From contig NZ_JQLG01000004.1 of assembly GCF_000744115.1 (NCBI RefSeq), positions 930,001 through 994,000 of the forward strand: a stretch of 64,000 nucleotides of DNA. The letters run 5' to 3'. The translations under genes were made by a program, and so were the position numbers. The notes under the pieces were generated by a model. The model was not told the origin of the DNA. It was given only the letters and a program-made list of their open reading frames with translations, and made no database searches. This document shows, piece after piece, positions 28,415 to 40,412 of the stretch. How positions within the stretch are numbered: the first letter of the stretch is position 1; the number at the start of each line of letters is the position of its first letter. The DNA comes from Carnobacterium alterfunditum DSM 5972 (GTDB taxonomy: Bacteria > Bacillota > Bacilli > Lactobacillales > Carnobacteriaceae).

Positions 28415-29956
28415 TTAATGTCTGAAGTGGCGTACACTTGTTTTCAGCATTGTCATGCCGTATTTATTCGCCATTTCGATAGAATCTTTATCTTTGATAC
28501 TCCCACCTGGTTGAATGATCGCCTTGATGCCATGTTGTGCTGCGAATTCAACACTATCATTCATAGGAAAGAACGCATCACTAGCCAATACTGCACCTTC
28601 TATGGCATTACTTGCTTCAGCTTGATCGATTGCAATCTTAACAGATCCGACACGGTTCATTTGACCGGCCCCGATCCCAACGGTCTGCTTGCTATTTGCC
28701 AGCACGATCGCATTGCTCTTTACGTGCTTAACTATTTTCCAAGCAAAGTCCATAGCGTTCATTTCTTCTTCGGTTGGTTTACGGTCTGTCATGACTTCCC
28801 AGTTAGCCGGTATATCTTCGGTACTGATATCTTGTGTTTGTTCCAATAAACCGCCCAATACAGAAACAACTTCTTTGCCGCCTACTTTTGCAGCTGAGAA
28901 ATCTAAGGTCATGATACGAATATTTTTTTTCTTTGATAAAATAGCTAAGGCTTCCTTTGAATAACTTGGTGCAAGAACGATCTCTAAGAACATCTTATTG
29001 AGTTTTTCTGCTGTCACACTATCTAATTGACGGTTGGCAACTACGATCCCGCCGAAGATAGAGATTGGATCAGCTGCATAACAGCGATCAAAAGCTTCTT
29101 CAATCGTTTCAGCAATACCCACTCCACATGGATTCATGTGCTTGACTGCGACCACTGCTGGTCCATCAAATTCACGTATGATACGAATGGCTGCGTCCGC
29201 ATCCTTAATGTTATTGTACGATAATTCTTTCCCGTGTAATTGATGAGCGTTTGCAATCGAGAATGGTACAATAAGCGTTTCTTGATAGAAATTAGCGACT
29301 TGATGTCCATTTTCACCATAGCGTAGTTTTTGTTTCAAATCATAGGTCAACGTTAATTTTTCAGGTTCTTCTTCACCAACGCTATTGGTCAAATATTGCG
29401 CGATCAATGCATCATAGCTGGCGGTGTGACGGAAGACTTTTGCAGCTAAAGCTTGACGTGTTTTTAAAGTTGTTGCTCCTGTTTCTTCCAATTCACTGAT
29501 GACGCTACTATAATCAGTTGGATCAGTCAGAACCGTCACACTTGCATAATTTTTAGCAGCACTACGCAGCATACTAGGGCCGCCAATATCAATATTTTCA
29601 ATGGCTTCCTCTAAGGTGACATCTTTTTTACTGATGGTTTCTTTAAATGGATAAAGATTTACCACTACAAAATCAATCGGGATGATATTATGTTTTTCCA
29701 TTGCCAATATGTGTTCGGGTAAATCACGTCTCCCCAATAAACCACCATGGATAAGTGGATGCAATGTTTTAACACGACCATCCATCATTTCTGGGAATCC
29801 AGTCACCTCTTCAACAGAAATTGTCGGGATACCTGCCTCTTCCAATGCCTTCTTAGTTCCGCCAGTTGAAATAATTTCGATATCCTTTGCCACTAATGCT
29901 TGTGCGAATGGTACAATACCTGCTTTGTCTGAAACGCTGATCAATGCTCTTGTCAC
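28415..29956 (-). CDS. purH: Bifunctional AICAR transformylase/IMP cyclohydrolase
   Basis: The last two steps of IMP synthesis: AICAR formylation by 10-formyl-THF and ring closure. 513 residues; the N-terminal MGS-like cyclohydrolase domain ([23 protein letters not shown]) is followed by the transformylase with [13 protein letters not shown] start at 29956 after TGAGGAG. It lies 20 bp after purN. Confidence 0.97.
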   Translation of the reverse strand: MTRALISVSDKAGIVPFAQALVAKDIEIISTGGTKKALEEAGIPTISVEEVTGFPEMMDGRVKTLHPLIHGGLLGRRDLPEHILAMEKHNIIPIDFVVVNLYPFKETISKKDVTLEEAIENIDIGGPSMLRSAAKNYASVTVLTDPTDYSSVISELEETGATTLKTRQALAAKVFRHTASYDALIAQYLTNSVGEEEPEKLTLTYDLKQKLRYGENGHQVANFYQETLIVPFSIANAHQLHGKELSYNNIKDADAAIRIIREFDGPAVVAVKHMNPCGVGIAETIEEAFDRCYAADPISIFGGIVVANRQLDSVTAEKLNKMFLEIVLAPSYSKEALAILSKKKNIRIMTLDFSAAKVGGKEVVSVLGGLLEQTQDISTEDIPANWEVMTDRKPTEEEMNAMDFAWKIVKHVKSNAIVLANSKQTVGIGAGQMNRVGSVKIAIDQAEASNAIEGAVLASDAFFPMNDSVEFAAQHGIKAIIQPGGSIKDKDSIEMANKYGMTMLKTSVRHFRH

Positions 29957-29976
29957 TATACGCCACTCCTCAATTT

Positions 29977-30561
29977 TTATTCACTCTTTTTAATGGTTTT
30001 ATTTTCAATCAATTCTTGAATGACCTGCGGAAAAAGACGGTGCTCTACCTGATGTATTTTTGCCTCCAAAGAGTCTAATGTGTCTTCAGATAAAATAGCA
30101 ACTTCTTCTTGTGCGATAATCGGTCCAGTATCTACCCCTTCATCAATAAAGTGCACCGTTACACCGGTTTTCTTTTCATTTGCTTCAAAAGCGTCTCGAA
30201 TGCTGCTTTTACCAGGAAAGCATGGCAATAATGAAGGATGGATATTCAAGATACGATTTGCATACGCCGTTAGCAATGTCGGTCCAATAATTCTCATGTA
30301 TCCTGCTAATACAACCAAATCAACTTCCTTTTTTTCAAGCTGTTCCAGTAGTTCAGTCTCATAGGCTACGCGACTATCATAGTTTTTCGGACTGAAGACA
30401 GTATAAGGGATACCTATTTTTTTTGCACGGTCTATGGCATAGGCTTTCGGATTGTCGCAAAACAGGAAGCAAATGGTCGCATCTACTTGTTTGGAGGCAA
30501 TTGCCTCTGCTATAGCTTGGAAATTGGAACCATTTCCTGAAGCAAATACAGCTATTCTCAT
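29977..30561 (-). CDS. purN: Phosphoribosylglycinamide formyltransferase
   Basis: Converts GAR to FGAR using 10-formyl-THF. 194 residues, the usual length; motifs [23 protein letters not shown] and the active-site region [14 protein letters not shown]. The ATG overlaps the purM stop as ATGA (30558-30561), a sign of translational coupling. Confidence 0.97.
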   Translation of the reverse strand: MRIAVFASGNGSNFQAIAEAIASKQVDATICFLFCDNPKAYAIDRAKKIGIPYTVFSPKNYDSRVAYETELLEQLEKKEVDLVVLAGYMRIIGPTLLTAYANRILNIHPSLLPCFPGKSSIRDAFEANEKKTGVTVHFIDEGVDTGPIIAQEEVAILSEDTLDSLEAKIHQVEHRLFPQVIQELIENKTIKKSE

Positions 30562-31607
30562 AGTTGCTTCTCTTTCAAAACAACCTTTTCTTCTGATTCC
30601 TTTGAAACTACCGAACCAATCATATATCCCTTTTCATTATTCGCTGCAAGGGTAGCTAATACTTCCGGTACTTTTTCAGGAGCAACAGCAAGAACCATGC
30701 CAATCCCCATATTGAATATTTCGTACATTTCAAGTTCTTGAATCTTGCCGACTGTTTGCATCGTTTGAAAAATCGGTAATACTGGCCAGCTCCCTAATTG
30801 GATCTGAGCTTGTACATTTTCGGGAAGCATCCGCGGGATATTCTCAACGAATCCGCCCCCAGTGATATGTGCAACACTGTGAAGCAATTGTTTTTTTATC
30901 AATGGCAGCAAAGCATTCACATAAATTTTTGTTGGCGTCAATAAAACATCACCCAACTCTTGATTATCCATTCCAGGTATTTTATCCGTTAAGGTATACG
31001 CGTTATCTTTAAAGAAGATTTTTCGTACTAAGGAATAACCATTTGAATGGATACCCGTTGAAGGTAGCCCAATCAAACAGTCACCTTCTTTGACTAATGC
31101 AGCGGATAATAAAGCCTCTTTTTCTGCAATACCGACTGTAAATCCTGCCAGGTCAAAATCTTCAGGATCGTACATATCTGGCATTTCAGCTGTTTCACCA
31201 CCAATTAAAGCCGCTCCCGATTGGACACATCCTTCTGCGATACCAGCTACAATTTGCTCGATTTTTTCAGGATGATTTTTCCCGATTGCAATATAATCTA
31301 AGAAATAAAGCGGTTCTGCTCCTTGTGCCACAATATCATTGACGCACATCGCAACACAATCGATTCCAATCGTATCCCATTTCTCAGATTCAATGGCTAA
31401 CATTAATTTTGTACCAACACCGTCTGTCCCAGATATAAGAACGGGCTTTTTATAGTCGAGTTCACTAAGATCAAAATGACCGCCGAATCCACCGATTTCA
31501 CCAAAGACACCCGGTCGTTTCGTACGTTCGACATGTTTTTTGATGCGTTTGACCGTTTCATAACCAGCAGTGACATCTACGCCCGCTTTCGCATAGGTAT
31601 TTCCCAT
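30558..31607 (-). CDS. purM: Phosphoribosylformylglycinamidine cyclo-ligase
   Basis: AIR synthetase: closes FGAM to AIR with ATP. 349 residues with the family's [18 protein letters not shown] and the [11 protein letters not shown] loop. It follows purF by two bases and overlaps purN by four. Confidence 0.97.
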   Translation of the reverse strand: MGNTYAKAGVDVTAGYETVKRIKKHVERTKRPGVFGEIGGFGGHFDLSELDYKKPVLISGTDGVGTKLMLAIESEKWDTIGIDCVAMCVNDIVAQGAEPLYFLDYIAIGKNHPEKIEQIVAGIAEGCVQSGAALIGGETAEMPDMYDPEDFDLAGFTVGIAEKEALLSAALVKEGDCLIGLPSTGIHSNGYSLVRKIFFKDNAYTLTDKIPGMDNQELGDVLLTPTKIYVNALLPLIKKQLLHSVAHITGGGFVENIPRMLPENVQAQIQLGSWPVLPIFQTMQTVGKIQELEMYEIFNMGIGMVLAVAPEKVPEVLATLAANNEKGYMIGSVVSKESEEKVVLKEKQL

Positions 31608-31609
31608 CG

Positions 31610-33064
31610 TTATCCTCCCCTAAGATTTTCTTTTTGAATTTCAGTCATATTATTCAGATAATCTTCTTCATAGTCGTATAGCCCTGCTGGATAATCACCG
31701 TTGAAACTATCCATACATAGACCTGAGTAGGGCATATCAAATTTCAATCCGATTGACTCAATCAGGCCTTCTTGGCTAAGGAATGACAAACTGTCTGCCC
31801 CGATAGACTCACATATTTGGGGAATGGTCATTCTTGCGGCAATCAGTTCAGCTGACTTGCTGATATCGATTCCGTAAAAACTTGGATACATCAAGGGTGG
31901 AGAAGCGATGCGAACATGGACTTCTTTCGCTCCGGCTTCTTTCAATAACGTGACAATTCGGCTGCTTGTTGTACCTCGGACAATCGAGTCATCTACCATA
32001 ACAACAATTTTCCCTTGTACTACCCCTTTAACGGCTGATAATTTCATTTTCGCACCCAATTCGCGTAGTTCTTGTGTCGGCTGGATAAACGTACGTCCTA
32101 CATACTGATTCTTGATCAGCCCCATCTCATAAGGTATGCCACTCTCTTCAGCAAAACCGCTAGCTGCCGATAATGACGAGTTAGGAACACCAATAACGAT
32201 ATCGGCATTGATCATAGGGGATTCTATCGCCAACCGTTTCCCCATCGTTTTACGAGCCGTATGCACATTCACGCCCGCTATGTTCGAATCTGGTCGAGCA
32301 AAATAGATATATTCCATTGCCGCGATGGAAATGGTTGTATCCTCCGTGTATTTTTCAATCGTCAAGCCATCGACGTCAATAATTGCCAATTCTCCGGCGT
32401 TAATATTACGAACAAACTCTGCACCAATCGTATCGATCGCACACGTTTCACTTGCCATCACATATGCCCCATTTGGCATTTTCCCAATAACAAGTGGGCG
32501 CAACGAGTTCGCATCAACCGCACCGAACATTTTTTCCTCCGTCATGAGAACATAAGTGAAGCCACCTTTAACAAGGTTCAGGCTTTCTTTTATTTTATCG
32601 ATCAACGTGCCTTTCTGGCTACGTCTAATGAGATGGATCAATACTTCTGTGTCTGATGTTGAATGAAAGATCGCTCCATCTTCTTCTAAATTACGTCGCA
32701 AGCTCTTGGCATTAACCAAGTTCCCATTGTGACAGATGGCGATATCTAAATCATAGAAGTGGTACAAGAAAGGCTGTACATTTTCGATACTATTCTGTCC
32801 AGATGTAGAATAGCGCACGTGTCCGATTGCACGATCGCCTGACAATCGTTTAAGATCGTCTAAGTTTTTGAAGACTTCACTTATCAACCCGAGATTGCGA
32901 TGAACCATTAGCTTTCCTTTATCACAAGACACGATGCCTGCACCTTCTTGTCCGCGGTGCTGTAAACTATGCAATCCAAAATAAGTCAGTTGGCTAGCAC
33001 TTGGATCGCCCCAAATGCCGAACACCCCACACTCTTCATTTAAGCTTTTTGTTTCAGCAAACAT
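31610..33064 (-). CDS. purF: Amidophosphoribosyltransferase
   Basis: First committed step: PRPP plus glutamine gives phosphoribosylamine. 484 residues with the N-terminal glutaminase. The nucleophile cysteine lies in NEECGVFG after a short propeptide, as in Bacillus PurF, where it is removed by processing. The PRPP loop is [13 protein letters not shown]. The start is placed at ATG 33064, which has AGGAGG seven bases upstream; the frame extends to 33082 without such a site. The gene overlaps the purL end by 25 bases. Confidence 0.96.
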   Translation of the reverse strand: MFAETKSLNEECGVFGIWGDPSASQLTYFGLHSLQHRGQEGAGIVSCDKGKLMVHRNLGLISEVFKNLDDLKRLSGDRAIGHVRYSTSGQNSIENVQPFLYHFYDLDIAICHNGNLVNAKSLRRNLEEDGAIFHSTSDTEVLIHLIRRSQKGTLIDKIKESLNLVKGGFTYVLMTEEKMFGAVDANSLRPLVIGKMPNGAYVMASETCAIDTIGAEFVRNINAGELAIIDVDGLTIEKYTEDTTISIAAMEYIYFARPDSNIAGVNVHTARKTMGKRLAIESPMINADIVIGVPNSSLSAASGFAEESGIPYEMGLIKNQYVGRTFIQPTQELRELGAKMKLSAVKGVVQGKIVVMVDDSIVRGTTSSRIVTLLKEAGAKEVHVRIASPPLMYPSFYGIDISKSAELIAARMTIPQICESIGADSLSFLSQEGLIESIGLKFDMPYSGLCMDSFNGDYPAGLYDYEEDYLNNMTEIQKENLRGG

Positions 33065-35268
33065 GGGATAGCCTCCTGCCATTTCATTTCTACTTCTTTT
33101 ACAGCTAAAGTAATTGTCTCGTTTTCAGTAGCAATTTTCGCTATTCCATTATTCTTCACTGTTCCGATGTCTGTTGCACTTGATTTAACTAGCGCTTTGA
33201 ATGCAGGAACATTTTCAGGTTTGACTGTTAATATGAACCGCGATTGCGTTTCGCTGAATAACCATTTCTTATCCATCGCAACTGTTACATCGAATCCTAG
33301 TTTGGTATCAAAGACACTCTCCATCAAACCAACTGCTAATCCGCCTTCTGATAAATCATGGGCACTTTCTATCAGGCCAGCTTGGATGGCTTTCAAAACA
33401 GCATCTTGGTTTTCTTTTTCGATCGTCAAGTCGAAGTCCATTAGTTTCCCTTCGATTTTCCCTAATTCTAATTTTTGTAATTCGGACCCATTAAAGTCTG
33501 CTTTTGTATCACCAATTAAGAAAATCCGATCATTGGCATTTTTAAATGCCTGGGTTGTGATATGTTTACTATCTTCGATCAGACCGACCATTCCAATCAA
33601 CGGTGTCGGATAAATAGCTTCGCCATCCATTTCATTGTAGAGCGATACGTTGCCCGAGATAACGGGGGTATCAAATAAACGACAGGCTTCTGATATGCCA
33701 TCTGCAGAAGTGCTCAATTCCCAGAAAATTTCTGGTTTATCAGGATTTCCGTAATTCAGACAATCTGTGATAGCTAATGGTTTCCCTCCACTAGCAACGA
33801 TATTACGCGCGGCTTCTGAAACAGCGATCTGTCCACCAATCTCAGGGTTCAAATAGATATAACGGCTATTGCAATCAGTCGTCATCGCAAGTGCTTTTTC
33901 AGTTCCACGTATGCGAATAACGGCAGCATCACTTCCAGGTCCCACCACGGTGCTCGTACGGACCATAGAATCATATGTCTGATAAATATTTTTCTTTGAA
34001 GCAAGCGTTGGTTGTTGCAACAAACTAACCAGTGTTTCCGCAGCAGACGTAAAGGTTGGCTGGTAGTCAGCCATTGCAGCAAACAACGCGATACGAGCAG
34101 GCTCTTGCTTTGGTTTAATGTACTCCGGCGCATCCTCTGCTAAAGCATCGACTGGTAAGTTAGCCACTTCTTTTCCATCATGGAACAGACGGTATAACCC
34201 ATCATCTGTGACTTCACCGATAGTAACAGCTGCTAATTCATATTTTTCAAACAACTCAATAATCCGTTGTTCTTCGCCCTTCTTGATACACAACAACATC
34301 CGCTCTTGCGATTCAGAAAGCATGATTTCATAAGGGGTCATATTTGTTTCACGTTGTGGGACATCATCCAAATTCAAAATCAATCCACTACCCGCTTTTG
34401 AGGCCATTTCAGCACTTGAAGAAACAAGCCCTGCAGCTCCCATATCTTGGATCCCAATCAACGCGTCAGAATAATCATAGATACATTCTAGACAAGCTTC
34501 CATCAATAGTTTTTCCATAAATGGATCTCCTACCTGAACAGCTGAACGTTGGGCTTCTTCTTCCTCTTTGAATTCAACAGAAGCAAAAGTCGCTCCATGA
34601 ATACCATCACGTCCCGTTTTTGCGCCCACATACATGATCGTATTCCCTGTCCCTTTAGCTTGCCCTTTTTGGATATCTTTTTGGTCGATCAAGCCGACAC
34701 ACATCACATTCACCAGAGGATTCCCTTTGTAACATGGATCAAAAACCGTTTCTCCACCAACCGTTGGAATACCAATGCAATTACCGTAACCACTAACTCC
34801 AGCTACAACTTCTTCGAAGATATATTTTGTGCGTTCGTTGTCTAACTCCCCAAAACGCAGAGAGTCAAGGATCGCTATTGGACGAGCTCCCATACTAAAA
34901 ATATCACGAATAATACCTCCGACACCAGTAGCTGCTCCTTCGTATGGTTCAACCGCAGATGGATGATTATGGCTTTCCACCTTGAAGACCACCGCTTGTC
35001 CATCACCGATATCAACGATACCGGCACCTTCACCAGGTCCTTGCAGCACTTGTGCCCCTGAAGTAGGAAATTTTCGCAAGGTCGATTTTGAATTTTTATA
35101 AGAGCAATGTTCACTCCACATAACAGAAAACAGGCCTGTCTCGGTATAGTTCGGTAACCGGTGTAAAATATCTTCACTGATGCTTGCGTACTCTTCGTCA
35201 GTTAATCCCCATTCACGATAAATTTCCAACTCTTTTACTTGTTCAGGTGTCGGTTCCAAGAAAACCAT
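33040..35268 (-). CDS. purL: FGAM synthase, large subunit
   Basis: Catalytic subunit of the three-part FGAM synthase (PurL-PurQ-PurS). 742 residues, the small Bacillus form. Motifs include [11 protein letters not shown] near residue 50, [11 protein letters not shown] and [10 protein letters not shown]. The start ATG 35268 shares its A with the purQ TAA stop, and AGAAGGAG lies upstream; a GTG nine bases earlier sits too close to that site. Confidence 0.96.
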   Translation of the reverse strand: MVFLEPTPEQVKELEIYREWGLTDEEYASISEDILHRLPNYTETGLFSVMWSEHCSYKNSKSTLRKFPTSGAQVLQGPGEGAGIVDIGDGQAVVFKVESHNHPSAVEPYEGAATGVGGIIRDIFSMGARPIAILDSLRFGELDNERTKYIFEEVVAGVSGYGNCIGIPTVGGETVFDPCYKGNPLVNVMCVGLIDQKDIQKGQAKGTGNTIMYVGAKTGRDGIHGATFASVEFKEEEEAQRSAVQVGDPFMEKLLMEACLECIYDYSDALIGIQDMGAAGLVSSSAEMASKAGSGLILNLDDVPQRETNMTPYEIMLSESQERMLLCIKKGEEQRIIELFEKYELAAVTIGEVTDDGLYRLFHDGKEVANLPVDALAEDAPEYIKPKQEPARIALFAAMADYQPTFTSAAETLVSLLQQPTLASKKNIYQTYDSMVRTSTVVGPGSDAAVIRIRGTEKALAMTTDCNSRYIYLNPEIGGQIAVSEAARNIVASGGKPLAITDCLNYGNPDKPEIFWELSTSADGISEACRLFDTPVISGNVSLYNEMDGEAIYPTPLIGMVGLIEDSKHITTQAFKNANDRIFLIGDTKADFNGSELQKLELGKIEGKLMDFDLTIEKENQDAVLKAIQAGLIESAHDLSEGGLAVGLMESVFDTKLGFDVTVAMDKKWLFSETQSRFILTVKPENVPAFKALVKSSATDIGTVKNNGIAKIATENETITLAVKEVEMKWQEAIPCLLKQKA

Positions 35269-35948
35269 TATTTGCACAGCTCCTTCTGATAATTTTTATA
35301 CATGGACTGGAATAATTTTAACCCATCTTCAGAACCCAGTAATGCTTCAACAGCTCGTTCAGGATGAGGCATCATACCCAACACATTCCCTTGCTTATTG
35401 ATAATGCCCGCTATATTTTCGACACTTCCATTTGGGTTATCATTCGTATAAGTAAAGACGATTTGATCGTTGTCCTTCAATTGCTGCAACGTTTCTTTAT
35501 CGCAGTAGTAATTCCCTTCACCGTGTGCGATGGGCAAGGTAATGATTTCTCCTGGTTCATACGCTGTTGTAAATGACGTATGAGTATTTGCTACTTTTAG
35601 CTTTTGTTGTTTGGAGATGAATTTCAGTGAATCATTGCGCCGTAATGCTCCCGGTAATAAACCAACTTCTGTCAAAATTTGAAATCCATTACACGTTCCA
35701 AAAACAGGCTTTCCCTCTTGAGCGAACCGGATGACTTCAGCCATAATATTGGAAAACCGGGCAATAGCTCCCGTACGCAGGTAATCACCGTATGAGAATC
35801 CTCCAGGGAGCAATACTGCATCGAACCCTTGCAAACTTTTTTCATAATGCTGAACATATTCCGCATCTACCCCTAGAATATCTTTTACAGCTGCATACAT
35901 GTCTAAGTCACAATTTGATCCAGGAAAAACAATGACTGCGAATTTCAT
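35268..35948 (-). CDS. purQ: FGAM synthase, glutaminase subunit
   Basis: Class I glutamine amidotransferase that supplies ammonia to PurL. 226 residues; nucleophile Cys in [10 protein letters not shown], His and Glu in MPHPERAVE. It starts at the base where purS ends and runs into purL. Confidence 0.97.
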   Translation of the reverse strand: MKFAVIVFPGSNCDLDMYAAVKDILGVDAEYVQHYEKSLQGFDAVLLPGGFSYGDYLRTGAIARFSNIMAEVIRFAQEGKPVFGTCNGFQILTEVGLLPGALRRNDSLKFISKQQKLKVANTHTSFTTAYEPGEIITLPIAHGEGNYYCDKETLQQLKDNDQIVFTYTNDNPNGSVENIAGIINKQGNVLGMMPHPERAVEALLGSEDGLKLFQSMYKNYQKELCK

Positions 35949-36199
35949 TAAATTTCAACCTCCTGAATATCATACCGGTATGTTTCCATTACGACATTTG
36001 CTAAAAGTTTGTCACAAATTTCTTCAATTACTTGCTCGATATCATCTTCATCCTTAGAAACTTGAATTTCAAAATATTTTCCAATACGGATATTTTCAAC
36101 TGAATCATATCCCATACGATGAACCGCACCCTTAACTGCTTCCCCTTGTGGATCCAGAACTGAATCTTTATAAGTTACATAAACGGTTACTTTATACAC
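35948..36199 (-). CDS. purS: FGAM synthase, PurS subunit
   Basis: Small structural subunit that bridges PurL and PurQ. 83 residues if it starts at the GTG of 36199 ([20 protein letters not shown]), which agrees with the N-terminus of Bacillus PurS and has GAGG nine bases before it; the frame also extends to a GTG at 36214. The body has [15 protein letters not shown] and the family's RIGKYFEI. Confidence 0.93.
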   Translation of the reverse strand: MYKVTVYVTYKDSVLDPQGEAVKGAVHRMGYDSVENIRIGKYFEIQVSKDEDDIEQVIEEICDKLLANVVMETYRYDIQEVEI

Positions 36200-36285
36200 G
36201 ATGAAACGCCTCACTTTTCTGTTTTGATTTATATTGGTAAATCTTTTCGTTATTCTTTATCTACATGAAGGAATGATTCGTTTAG

Positions 36286-36996
36286 TCACATGTTTTTCAG
36301 CCGTTGCAATACTTCTACGTAAACAGGAATAATATCTCCTAGATCACGGCGATAAAGATCTTTGTCTAAATGTTCCTTTGTATTCACATCCCATAAACGG
36401 CAAGTATCCGGGGATATTTCATCAGCGAGGATGATTTTCCCATCAGCTGTTTTCCCAAATTCAATTTTAAAATCAATTAAGCGAATAGCAATTTTTCTGA
36501 ACATTTCAACTAAGGCAGCATTGATCTCTAATGCTTGCTTTTTTATTTCCATGACCTCTTCGTCTTTCGCAACGTTCAGCATCTTAACGTGTGAGTCATT
36601 GATAAATGGATCATCCAGCTTATCATTTTTGTAATAAAACTCAATAATTGGAAAAGGCAAATTGATTCCTTCCTCCATACTAAACCGTTTTGCAAAGCTG
36701 CCGGCCGACACATTACGGACAACGACCTCTAAAGGAATCATTTCAACTTCTCTTATCAATTGTTCGGTTTTAGACACTTCTTGGATATAATGGCTTGCAA
36801 CCCCTTTTTCAGCTAAGTAGTTGAATATTAGACCCGTTATTTGGTTATTCAGTTCTCCCTTCCCTTCAACATTTTCTTTTTTAGCGCCATTTAGTGAAGT
36901 TACTTGGTTTAAATACTCTGCTAAAAGAACCGTCTCTTGATTTGTCGCATACATCTTTTTAGCTTTCCCGGTATAAAGCAATTCTTTTCTTTCCAT
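36286..36996 (-). CDS. purC: SAICAR synthase
   Basis: Joins CAIR and aspartate using ATP. 236 residues; motifs LLYTGKAKKMYAT, PLEVVVRN and LIDFKIEFGK. ATG 36996 follows GAGAGGGTGG. It is the first gene of the second purine transcription unit and has its own promoter and PurBox-like sites (37012-37083). Confidence 0.97.
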   Translation of the reverse strand: MERKELLYTGKAKKMYATNQETVLLAEYLNQVTSLNGAKKENVEGKGELNNQITGLIFNYLAEKGVASHYIQEVSKTEQLIREVEMIPLEVVVRNVSAGSFAKRFSMEEGINLPFPIIEFYYKNDKLDDPFINDSHVKMLNVAKDEEVMEIKKQALEINAALVEMFRKIAIRLIDFKIEFGKTADGKIILADEISPDTCRLWDVNTKEHLDKDLYRRDLGDIIPVYVEVLQRLKNM

Positions 36997-37011
36997 TATT
37001 CCACCCTCTCA

Positions 37012-37083
37012 ATTGACGAACATTATTTTTTTATAATGTCAAATCATTCGCTTTAATTGTATCATCCAACCTTTGATTGTCAA
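37012..37083 (-). promoter_or_regulatory. purC promoter with paired PurBox-like half-sites
   Basis: On the minus strand -35 TTGACA (37083-37078) and -10 TACAAT (37061-37056) are 16 bp apart. Downstream, CGAAT (37050-37046) and GTTCG (37021-37017) form inverted half-sites separated by 24 bases. The second half, ATTGACGAACATT on the + strand (37012-37024), matches the PurBox consensus AWWWCCGAACWWT at 11 of 13 positions. PurR control is inferred. Confidence 0.7.
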
Positions 37084-37100
37084 TGAAATATTCCTTATTT

Positions 37101-37144
37101 TTTTAATGAAGTAAAATAACTAAAATTATTTTACTTCATTAAAA
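37101..37144. repeat. 19-bp perfect palindrome between purB and purC
   Basis: Left arm TTTTAATGAAGTAAAATAA (37101-37119) and right arm 37126-37144 are exact reverse complements around the loop CTAAAA. It directly adjoins the purB terminator hairpin on the downstream side and lies just upstream of the purC -35. Confidence 0.95.
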
Positions 37145-37172
37145 AAGACCGGAGCAATAGCCCCAGTCTTCC
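37145..37172 (-). terminator. Terminator after purB
   Basis: Read on the minus strand, GACTGGGGC / GCTCCGGTC (two G-U pairs) with a short loop is followed by TTTTTTAATG. It divides the purine genes into purEKB and purC-D units. Confidence 0.8.
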
Positions 37173-38474
37173 CTATTGATCTACTAATCCTACTCTTTCA
37201 AAAATACGATCGACCTGATCTAAATGATACTCATAATTGAAAGCATCATTGATATCTTCTTTGGTTAATTTAGACATTATGGTCTTATCTTGTTCTAATA
37301 ATGACCGAAAACTTATTTGATTATCCCAAGAATAAGCCGTTTTAGGTTGTATCAAGTCATATGCTTCTTCACGATTCATTCCATGGTCGATCAATTTCAA
37401 TAATACTCGTTGGCTATAAATCAAGCCATATGTCGCATCCATATTACGGATCATATTTTCAGGGAAAACAGTCAATTTCTCTATAATAGTCGCAAAACGA
37501 TTTAATTGGTAATCCAATAAAATAGTACTATCCGGTAAGATGATTCTTTCTGCAGAAGAATGAGAAATATCACGTTCATGCCATAAAGCTACATTTTCAT
37601 ATGCCGTCATCATATAGCCTCGGATAACGCGTGCTAGGCCAACTACATTCTCGGAACCAATAGGATTACGTTTATGCGGCATAGCTGAAGAACCTTTTTG
37701 TCCTTTTTCAAAAAACTCTTCCACTTCGCGTACCTCTGATTTTTGCAAACTTCGAATTTCAGTAGCAAAACGCTCCACACTCGTTGCAATTAAAGCAATT
37801 GCAGCAAGATATTCAGCATGCATATCTCGGGGCAATACTTGCGTTGAAATTTCTTGTTGTCGTATACCCAGCTTTTTACAAACAAATTCTTCCACAAAAG
37901 GCGAGATATTCGCAAATGTTCCTACTGCTCCACTTATTTTTCCCGCTTCGACACCCTCAGCTGCGTGCTCAAATCGTTCGATATTGCGTTTGATTTCAGA
38001 ATACCAATTAGCTAATTTCAAACCAAATGTTGTTGGCTCCGCGTGGACACCATGTGTACGGCCCATGCATACTGTATTTTTGTGTTCTTTTGCTTTGTTT
38101 CCAATGATTTCTAGTACGTTTTGTAAATCTTTACGAATAATATCGTTCGCTTGTTTCATTTGGTAGCCGTATGCAGTATCGACAACATCGGTACTAGTCA
38201 ATCCATAGTGGACCCATTTTCTTTCCTCACCCAATGATTCAGAAACGGATCGCGTAAAAGCTACGACATCATGTCTAGTTTCTTTTTCAATTTCTACCAT
38301 ACGATCAATATTATACGTTGCGTTTGACCTTATCTTTCTAACATCTTCTGTTGGGATCTCACCTAAAATAGCCCAAGCTTCAACTGCTAAAATTTCAACT
38401 TCTAACCAACTATTATAGCCATTTTGTTCCGACCAAATCTTAGCCATCTCAGGACGTGTATAACGTGTAATCAT
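37173..38474 (-). CDS. purB: Adenylosuccinate lyase
   Basis: Cleaves SAICAR to AICAR and adenylosuccinate to AMP. 433 residues; signature [16 protein letters not shown] and the catalytic-site segments TSTDVVDTA and [14 protein letters not shown]. The start ATG 38474 follows GGAGGAAGCAATTAAG just after the purK stop; the frame extends to 38492 inside purK. Confidence 0.97.
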   Translation of the reverse strand: MITRYTRPEMAKIWSEQNGYNSWLEVEILAVEAWAILGEIPTEDVRKIRSNATYNIDRMVEIEKETRHDVVAFTRSVSESLGEERKWVHYGLTSTDVVDTAYGYQMKQANDIIRKDLQNVLEIIGNKAKEHKNTVCMGRTHGVHAEPTTFGLKLANWYSEIKRNIERFEHAAEGVEAGKISGAVGTFANISPFVEEFVCKKLGIRQQEISTQVLPRDMHAEYLAAIALIATSVERFATEIRSLQKSEVREVEEFFEKGQKGSSAMPHKRNPIGSENVVGLARVIRGYMMTAYENVALWHERDISHSSAERIILPDSTILLDYQLNRFATIIEKLTVFPENMIRNMDATYGLIYSQRVLLKLIDHGMNREEAYDLIQPKTAYSWDNQISFRSLLEQDKTIMSKLTKEDINDAFNYEYHLDQVDRIFERVGLVDQ

Positions 38475-38475
38475 C

Positions 38476-39618
38476 TTAATTGCTTCCTCCATTCCAGATC
38501 CCGGTATTATCTATTTCAATCAATGTTGCTTCTACATCGTTCGTCAAAATAGTGATGTGTCCGATTTTTCTATTCAGATACATTTCTTTTTTACCATAGT
38601 AATGAAACGACCAGTCCGCTTTTTTATCTCGAAAAGCTAAACTGTCCTCCAAATGTTGTCCCAGTATATTGACCATAACGACATCCGAAAGTAAGCGGGC
38701 TGTTGGCATCGCCAACCCAGCTACCGCTCGGATATGTGCATCAAATTGTGAAAAAGACATTGCTTCAATCGTATAGTGCCCTGAATTATGCGGACGAGGT
38801 GCCAGTTCATTGATAAAGATGCCATCATCTTTTGTTAAAAATAGTTCAATTCCTAATGTGCCAACTAATTGCAAAGCATCAGCAATTTGTTTAGCCGTAT
38901 CCACGGCTTTTTTGCTTACTATAGGAGAGATCCGGGCAGGTACAATGCTTTCATGTAAAATATTATTTACGTGGATATTCTCAGAAACAGGAAAAATTGT
39001 CGCTTCTCCTTTTTGATTGCGAACAATCATGACCGATAGTTCTTTCAAAAAAGGTACCCAAGCTTCCAGAATACAACTATTATCAGCGATCAATGCTTCT
39101 GCCTCTGCTTTATCCGCCTCAGATTTCAAAACAACTTGCCCTTTACCATCGTATCCAAAACGCGCTGTTTTCAAGACGCAGGGATAGCCAATTTTTCCAA
39201 GTGCACCATTCAGTTGGTCAGTTGTTTTCACAACCTCAAAAGCTGCAATTGAAACCCCAATAGACTCTAAAAACTGTTTTTCTTTGATTCGGTCTTGTGT
39301 AATGCTTATTATTTCGCTACCTTGCGGGATAGCTGACAAATCTTCCATCTCTCGCAATGCTTCTGCATCAATATTTTCAAATTCAAAGGTTAGAACCGTT
39401 ACTTTTCTCGCAAATTCACGTAAAGCTTCTTTATCTGCATAATCAGCGCGGATATTCCAATCAGACACTTGAGCTGCTGGACAATTTTGATTAGGATCCA
39501 AAATACCAACAATAAATCCCATCTTTTTTGCTGATTGAGCCATCATTTTTCCTAATTGCCCGCCTCCAATAATTCCAATAGTATCTCCTGGTTTGAGCGA
39601 CTTATACAAGTTCTTCAC
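38476..39618 (-). CDS. purK: N5-carboxyaminoimidazole ribonucleotide synthase
   Basis: ATP- and bicarbonate-dependent conversion of AIR to N5-CAIR. 380 residues, ATP-grasp; N-terminal [39 protein letters not shown]. The GTG start at 39618 overlaps purE by 17 bases and has only a weak ribosome site; a TTG a few codons later is possible. Confidence 0.96.
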   Translation of the reverse strand: MKNLYKSLKPGDTIGIIGGGQLGKMMAQSAKKMGFIVGILDPNQNCPAAQVSDWNIRADYADKEALREFARKVTVLTFEFENIDAEALREMEDLSAIPQGSEIISITQDRIKEKQFLESIGVSIAAFEVVKTTDQLNGALGKIGYPCVLKTARFGYDGKGQVVLKSEADKAEAEALIADNSCILEAWVPFLKELSVMIVRNQKGEATIFPVSENIHVNNILHESIVPARISPIVSKKAVDTAKQIADALQLVGTLGIELFLTKDDGIFINELAPRPHNSGHYTIEAMSFSQFDAHIRAVAGLAMPTARLLSDVVMVNILGQHLEDSLAFRDKKADWSFHYYGKKEMYLNRKIGHITILTNDVEATLIEIDNTGIWNGGSN

Positions 39619-40090
39619 TACTTTCTATTACATTTTTCTTAAGCCTATCACGTCTTACTTCCAATTTTTTTGCTAATTTTTCATCTTCAATAGCAAGGAT
39701 CTGAACAGCAAGAAGTCCTGCATTCGCGGCTCCTGCTTTCCCAATCGCCACCGTAGCAACCGGTATACCTGCTGGCATTTGTACAATGGACAACAATGAA
39801 TCTATCCCGTTAAGTGCTTGAGATCGTATCGGTACGCCTATAACTGGCAATGTTGTTTTTGCTGCGATCATGCCCGGTAAATGAGCGGCGCCTCCAGCTC
39901 CTGCAATGATTATTTTTGTTCCCGACTCTCTTGCTTGTTCAGCAAATTTGAACATCAAATCTGGTGTCCGATGGGCCGATACCACCTTTTTTTCATAGGC
40001 TACTTCAAATTCATCTAAAATCGTACAACAGTCTTTCATTGTTTCCCAATCAGAAGTGCTCCCCATAACAACAGAGATAATGGTATCCAT
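39602..40090 (-). CDS. purE: N5-CAIR mutase
   Basis: Converts N5-CAIR to CAIR. 162 residues; [12 protein letters not shown] and [12 protein letters not shown] 40090 follows GCGGAGGAAA. It is the first gene of the cluster, with a short leader. Confidence 0.97.
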   Translation of the reverse strand: MDTIISVVMGSTSDWETMKDCCTILDEFEVAYEKKVVSAHRTPDLMFKFAEQARESGTKIIIAGAGGAAHLPGMIAAKTTLPVIGVPIRSQALNGIDSLLSIVQMPAGIPVATVAIGKAGAANAGLLAVQILAIEDEKLAKKLEVRRDRLKKNVIESSEELV

Positions 40091-40121
40091 GCATTTTCCT
40101 CCGCTCTATTTTCTCACGTTC

Positions 40122-40182
40122 AATATAGCACAACACAACAAACTTTTACAAACGTTTTATCAAATTAAACATTATTCGTTCG
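40122..40182 (-). promoter_or_regulatory. purE promoter with paired PurBox-like half-sites
   Basis: On the minus strand -35 TTGTAA (40151-40146) and -10 TATATT (40127-40122), spacing 18. CGAAC (40182-40178) and GTTTG (40153-40149) are inverted half-sites again 24 bases apart, as at purC. No guanine riboswitch was found; the leader from the -10 to the start is only about 30 nt. Confidence 0.65.
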
Positions 40183-40214
40183 TTATTAAACCCGTTTCAG
40201 TCTATCTAAGTAAC

Positions 40215-40412
40215 TTATCCAGTTAATTCTGATAGATAATCCAAAAAACAGTACATTTTATCCTCTAATGATGAAAATAATAATTCTGCCAGTAGAAAAA
40301 CTTCATCTGCTTCCAGAATCAGCCCAAATTGGCGACGCTTCATTATTAAACTCTGGATCCACCATCCGCTCGGTATGATAAATTTTAAAACAGGTTCAAT
40401 ATGGAACCTCAA
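40215..40412 (-). CDS. Short hypothetical frame upstream of the purine cluster
   Basis: An open frame of 65 codons from a TTG start (AGGAT four bases upstream). The product (VLKFIIPSGWWIQSLIMKRR... then an acidic, leucine-rich C-terminus) is not recognised. It may be a real small gene or the tail of a lost one. Confidence 0.25.
   Translation of the reverse strand: MRFHIEPVLKFIIPSGWWIQSLIMKRRQFGLILEADEVFLLAELLFSSLEDKMYCFLDYLSELTG

Noticed and set aside
40091-40200. Guanine riboswitch upstream of purE
   Set aside because: The leader is too short and the conserved purine-riboswitch core is absent.
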